Positions 61,487-64,000 of a stretch of DNA of 64,000 bases are shown piece by piece. Both the position numbers and the translations under genes were made by a program. Source of the stretch: Nymphaea colorata (taxonomy: Eukaryota > Streptophyta > Magnoliopsida > Nymphaeales > Nymphaeaceae); assembly GCF_008831285.2 (NCBI RefSeq), contig NC_045138.2:34404769-34468768 (forward strand), written 5' to 3'. The stretch's first letter is position 1; the number at the start of each line of letters is the position of its first letter. The notes under the pieces are model-generated. The model had not been told where the DNA came from. It saw only the letters and a list, made by a program, of their open reading frames with translations, and did not search any database.

Positions 61487-63300
61487 CAATGAACCATGAC
61501 TCTAAGCCCTGCTACATCAAGGGACACCAAACAAGGGCCTTCCATCTTTTTGATTGGATGGCTCTTGTTTCATTAATTTTTTGTTTTTTGTTATTATTAA
61601 TATTATTTTTTTACATTTTGTGGAAACAGGAGGGTAGAAAGGATCTCCCCTTTTCAAAAATCAGCTAGCCGACAGCCTGAGCATTGCCGCAGGAGGGAGA
61701 AATCCCCCCCTCCCTTCCACATTCAAGAGAAAACTTGGAAAAGGCTGGGTTTTTTTTTTTTTGTTGGGGGGGGGGGGGGGGGGGGACGAATTCCTCCCTC
61801 TCCTTTCCCACCTAGTTACTTCAAAAATTGCAAAGTGTCAGTGTTTGACACTGACACATTTTGACACGTCTTGGATAATCCTGTTTTCAAAATACAAAAT
61901 GACCAAAAAATGGGCATGCATATCTGTTTTTCGACACATTTCTAAATCTGGACACTTGTCATCTGAGAAGTGTCTGACACTTCTTGATACACCGACACAC
62001 ATGCCCGACTGCTCAGCTTTTTGTAAAACCCTAATAGCAGTTGAGCAATTTTTGACACTCCATTCAACTACTGGCCTTCGACACTTGAACGTGATAATTG
62101 AGTTGGTTTATGCAAAATGATGGTATTTAATAAAGCACTGAACACAAGCAAATATACATATGTTTAGTCATCTCTAGACTATCAATCAGGATTCATATGT
62201 ACGTTTTGATTTTTGTACCGTCTAAATGGTTGTCATTTATTTACTATATTCAAATGTTGTAACTTGTAAGCTAAAACTGGTTTGGTTGATTTGCAGCAAA
62301 TAAGACAAATGATTGCTGATGTAGATAAGGATGGGAGCGGAGCAATTGATTTTGATGAATTTGTACATATGATGACTGCAAAGATTGGGGAAAGGGATAC
62401 CAAGGAGGAGCTGATAAAAGCTTTTCGCATAATAGATCAAGATAAAGATGTAAAATTTGATTTGAATTTTTTTTTTCCAGCATTTTGTCTTTTCCTGATT
62501 ATTTTTTAACTGCAGGAGAATATATCAGAGAGGGACATTGAAGGAATTGCAAGGGAATTGGGTTTAAACTTCACACAGGAGGATATCCAGGAGATGATTG
62601 AGGAGGCTGATCGTGACGGCAAGTCTCTTTGGAATATAATTAGTTTATTTATTTATTGTTGTATGGTTTTCCATCACAGGGCGACGGGGCAAGCAATAAA
62701 CTGTCTCAGCCTGGGTGTGCTTTCCCTGAGTCACCAGCAATATATATATATTTCAAAGAATATATTGGTACATAAAATTTCCTTCCAAAACGTTTGGTAA
62801 AATTGGAATGACACAGAGAAAGATTAGCATGGCTCCTCTCAGAGAATGCCACAAACAGCAGCCTTATAACTCGTTATTTTGCAAAAGTGATGATTCTGCA
62901 CTGTTCTTACTTGTCCATGGATTTTTCGCCTCTGTAATAAGAGCGGTGACTACTTGTAATACTTGTCCCAGGGCTTAAACTGCTGTTTGTATTGTGCATC
63001 TCTGTTCTCGATAGTCAGTGTTCACTTTCTTAGCATGAAGCAGTTGTGAGATTTGTCACGTTAATATCATGGAAGATTAAAATGTGATAAAGTTGGTTGG
63101 CTCAGTCAGAATTTGATTCTTTAGCTCGCTAGCTTGACTTGTTCATGAAGGCTTTATTGCCATTCTTAATCATCCTTTTTCTTGATCGAAGATTTGTCTT
63201 TTTAAATGAGAAATGGATCATTTTGTGCTTTTCAGGTGACGGAAAAGTGAGTGCTGATGAATTCTTCCGCATGATGAGGAAAACCAGCTATCGGGTCTGA
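53055..63300 (+). CDS. CEN1: Centrin/caltractin, four EF-hand calcium-binding protein
   Basis: A small calmodulin-like protein of microtubule-organising sites; plant centrins also act in nucleotide-excision repair and mRNA export. Six exons close in phase for 162 residues: 53055-53157, 53240-53276, 53394-53421, 62297-62449, 62516-62618, 63236-63300. The start is the ATG of [12 protein letters not shown], a basic N-tail followed by [20 protein letters not shown]1 (Asp30-Glu41), EF2 (Asp66-Glu77) and EF4 (Asp139-Glu150) are canonical. EF3 (Asp103-Asp114, DQDKDENISERD) lacks the Gly at loop position 6 and ends in Asp. Exons 2 and 3 are only 37 and 28 nt. Intron 3 is 8.9 kb and carries a copia element. 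Intron 5 uses a GC donor (GACG|GCAAGT) and holds a U6 pseudogene. No stops, so the gene is probably functional. Confidence 0.93.
54786..55186 (-). repeat. 3' LTR of the copia element
   Basis: Aligns with the right LTR over its length from TGAAAATGTGACTGCAA to TTTCTTAAC. It contains about 37 extra bp near its right end (CATAAACATAAGTAATATAT) and many substitutions, suggesting an old insertion. Its internal terminus has AG where the other LTR has TG (minus strand). Confidence 0.85.
55200..57290 (-). pseudogene. copia reverse transcriptase and RNase H remnants
   Basis: The open segment 56443-55952 holds the RT core with [25 protein letters not shown] and the catalytic box LLLYVDDMI. Downstream, to about 55200, RNase H text is readable ([10 protein letters not shown] and a DNKS block) but split. 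Upstream, two tandem duplications (about 176 bp and 140-150 bp) disrupt the start of RT. Nothing here can be translated intact. Confidence 0.82.
56345..56698. repeat. 176-bp tandem duplication inside the copia RT
   Basis: The block from TATAAAATCTCCATTTAAGA to CTAGCTTTA recurs directly after itself with about 10% difference. It duplicates the [16 protein letters not shown] part of RT. Confidence 0.88.
57091..57383. repeat. Tandem duplication (about 140-150 bp) in the copia element
   Basis: The block AATAGAAAAGAGTAATCATT through TTTGACTAGGTCATA is present twice. The second copy carries an additional small internal repeat of TTTTCGAATCCATTTTC. Confidence 0.88.
57380..58646 (-). pseudogene. copia protease and integrase remnants
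   Basis: The protease motif [13 protein letters not shown] (about 58535) keeps its catalytic Asp. The integrase zinc-binding lead-in [10 protein letters not shown] lies near 58120. The catalytic core follows at 57981-57799 ([21 protein letters not shown], then [13 protein letters not shown]) and 57780-57650 (DSGGEY, PQQNG). Stops and shifts lie between these blocks. The tail ends in a duplicated region. Confidence 0.8.
58650..59722 (-). pseudogene. copia gag (UBN2-type) with degraded zinc knuckle
   Basis: It starts MSKSITQSS at 59722. The N-terminal gag signature [20 protein letters not shown] follows. The frame then shifts near 59600 to a segment with [17 protein letters not shown]. The nucleocapsid knuckle near 58805-58850 reads [14 protein letters not shown], so the His of C-x2-C-x4-H-x4-C is replaced by Arg. 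At least two frame changes break the protein. Confidence 0.75.
60013..60365 (-). repeat. 5' LTR of the copia element
   Basis: 353 bp. On the minus strand it begins TGTTAAGAAATGTACG and ends CACATTTTCA, so TG...CA ends are intact. Both LTRs carry an inverted motif GGCTAGTTCCAACG/TTGGGACTAGCCAA that could form a hairpin in the transcript. Confidence 0.87.
61449..61483. repeat. (AT)n microsatellite in centrin intron 3
   Basis: About 17 uninterrupted AT units. Confidence 0.93.
61766..61785. repeat. G20 homopolymer
   Basis: Twenty consecutive G follow a T-rich run (TTTTTTTTTTTTGTT), inside centrin intron 3. The intron transcript would carry this G tract. Confidence 0.9.
61838..62075. repeat. Cluster of (T)GACAC/GTGTC motifs
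   Basis: GACAC or GTGTC occurs more than ten times in about 240 bp, beginning with the near-palindrome GTGTCAGTGTTTGACACTG. It lies about 220 bp before centrin exon 4. It resembles a degenerate MITE or minisatellite; no function can be assigned. Confidence 0.75.
62779..62862 (+). ncRNA. U6 snRNA pseudogene in centrin intron 5
   Basis: The segment TAAAATTGGAATGACACAGA, then GAAAGATTAGCATGGCTCCT, matches the most conserved part of U6 (the ACAGAGA box, then GATTAGCATGGCCCCT) with a few changes and one extra A. The upstream CCTTC and spacing to TAAAATTGG also fit, so homology covers the 5' part. The 3' half is diverged, and no upstream promoter element or T-run terminator in register was seen. 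It is a retro-derived or decayed copy, not a working gene. Confidence 0.75.
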
Positions 63301-63640
63301 AATATTTCAGGATGCGCCCAGTTTGGGAATATTGTGCTTTTCCTTTTGTAATTTGAACCTGGGGTGTTGATTGTTGTCAATATGTGTAACAGCAGTTAAT
63401 TTATTTTAAATCAGACTCTTCGGAGGATGGTGTGGCCTGGTTAACTTTTGGGTTTCTTAACAGATATCTGTTTCATGTCCTGTTGTATCCCTCCTTGTAG
63501 AACTTCTTTTTACCTAATGGCGGGACTTACTAATAACTGCCTCCCAATGAACGAAACAATGCTTATACGATCTGTCTTTAATAAGTATCTGAAAATTATT
63601 CCAATATCAGTTTTTTTTGCTTACGGGTTGGCTTTGAATT
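63301..63640. other. Probable centrin 3' UTR and spacer
   Basis: T/G-rich sequence follows the centrin TGA, with TTTTGTAATTTG text near 63343 and no recognised gene. A frame at 63448-63756 has no family resemblance. Confidence 0.4.
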
Positions 63641-63651
63641 TGGAACAAATC

Positions 63652-64000
63652 CTATCGCCCGACCATCTCCCGCAGCAAGGAAGTGATAGTCAGCTGCCCT
63701 ACCATGATCGAATGCTGCTCTTCCCTGAGCACTTGGATGTGCTGCTCTACCATTGATAGTCGCTGTCCCACCTTCCCGTAGTTTTTCTCTGACCTTTTAA
63801 TTGTCCAGCAAAAGCCAGTCCATCGATCTCCACCTGTTTCTTGACGAGTTCCACCGTAGCCAGGGGATTCCTTGCTTGCCATTGCCTGCTCTGATAACAC
63901 TGTTTGCTGTTGGCCACCTTAACCCTCTTTAATTAGGGCTAACCAACCACTATTTCCAAAAACGTAACTGGATCACCCAACCCTAAACTAATTATACGCG
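63652..64000 (-). mobile_element. LTR retrotransposon 5' end (LTR edge, primer site, gag leader), partial
   Basis: On the minus strand the text reads ...AACAGTG, then TTATCAGAGCAGGCAATGGC. The site TGTTATCAGAGC (63888-63899) matches the initiator tRNA-Met primer site TGGTATCAGAGC at 11 of 12 bases. An ATG follows at 63882 and opens 77 codons (MASKESPGYGGTRQE...) with a coiled-coil-like helix (GQRLSMVEQHIQVLREEQHS), as in gag leaders. The LTR lies to the right and leaves the window; gag stops at 63652. Confidence 0.6.

Noticed and set aside
62779..62862. Functional U6 snRNA gene
   Set aside because: Diverged 3' half, an inserted base in the core, and no upstream promoter element or terminator in register.
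63448..63756. 102-codon frame after centrin
   Set aside because: No family resemblance, and its right part overlaps the antisense retroelement leader.

Overview
This is a window of plant nuclear DNA. The evidence is spliceosomal introns with GT/GC-AG borders, a nuclear-encoded plastid ribosomal protein, a vacuolar plant syntaxin, LTR retrotransposons primed by initiator tRNA-Met, a PIF/Harbinger transposon, and many (GA)n, (CT)n and (AT)n microsatellites. The sequence is AT-rich and its introns are long and full of insertions. That fits an angiosperm with a moderately repeat-rich genome. I cannot name the species.

Layout. At 1-3257 lies the right part of a decayed PIF/Harbinger element (Myb/SANT ORF1 plus DDE transposase). 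At 3800-8435 is a gutted Ty3/gypsy retrotransposon with a very long 5' LTR, a gag, remnants of protease and integrase tail, and a 105-bp stub of 3' LTR. Four minus-strand host genes follow: a SYP22/VAM3-type Qa-SNARE (9125-15147, 7 exons, 271 codons plus stop); the LRR-armadillo-patatin phospholipase PLA I (17929-26344, 18 exons, 1345 residues); the N6-methyl-AMP deaminase MAPDA/ADAL (28325-34342, 11 exons, 364 residues); and plastid ribosomal protein L6 (36438-39651, 3 exons, first exon uncertain). At 39.85-41.9 kb there is a decayed stretch with coat-protein-like features of an endogenous caulimovirid, then a gene-poor repeat-rich stretch to 53 kb. A plus-strand centrin/caltractin gene occupies 53055-63300. 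Its third intron is 8.9 kb and holds a Ty1/copia element (54786-60365), which itself sits inside sequence bounded by a short inverted repeat. The right edge has the primer-binding end of another LTR element.

I rebuilt the host exons by hand from reading frame, splice sites and family knowledge. In SYP22, PLA I, MAPDA and centrin every exon phase closes and no internal stop appears, so these look like working genes. They are ordinary housekeeping functions (vacuolar membrane fusion, lipid hydrolysis, modified-nucleotide salvage, plastid translation, centrosome/calcium/repair scaffold) and do not form a common pathway. The unusual content is mostly at the DNA level: at least two GC-AG introns, a fold-back MITE filling most of a MAPDA intron, a 36-bp perfect palindrome, a U6 snRNA pseudogene in a centrin intron, the caulimovirid-like fragment, and a gypsy element whose remaining LTR ends are identical although its pol is gone. 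I found no CRISPR, no bacterial-type operon, and no clearly novel multi-gene system.
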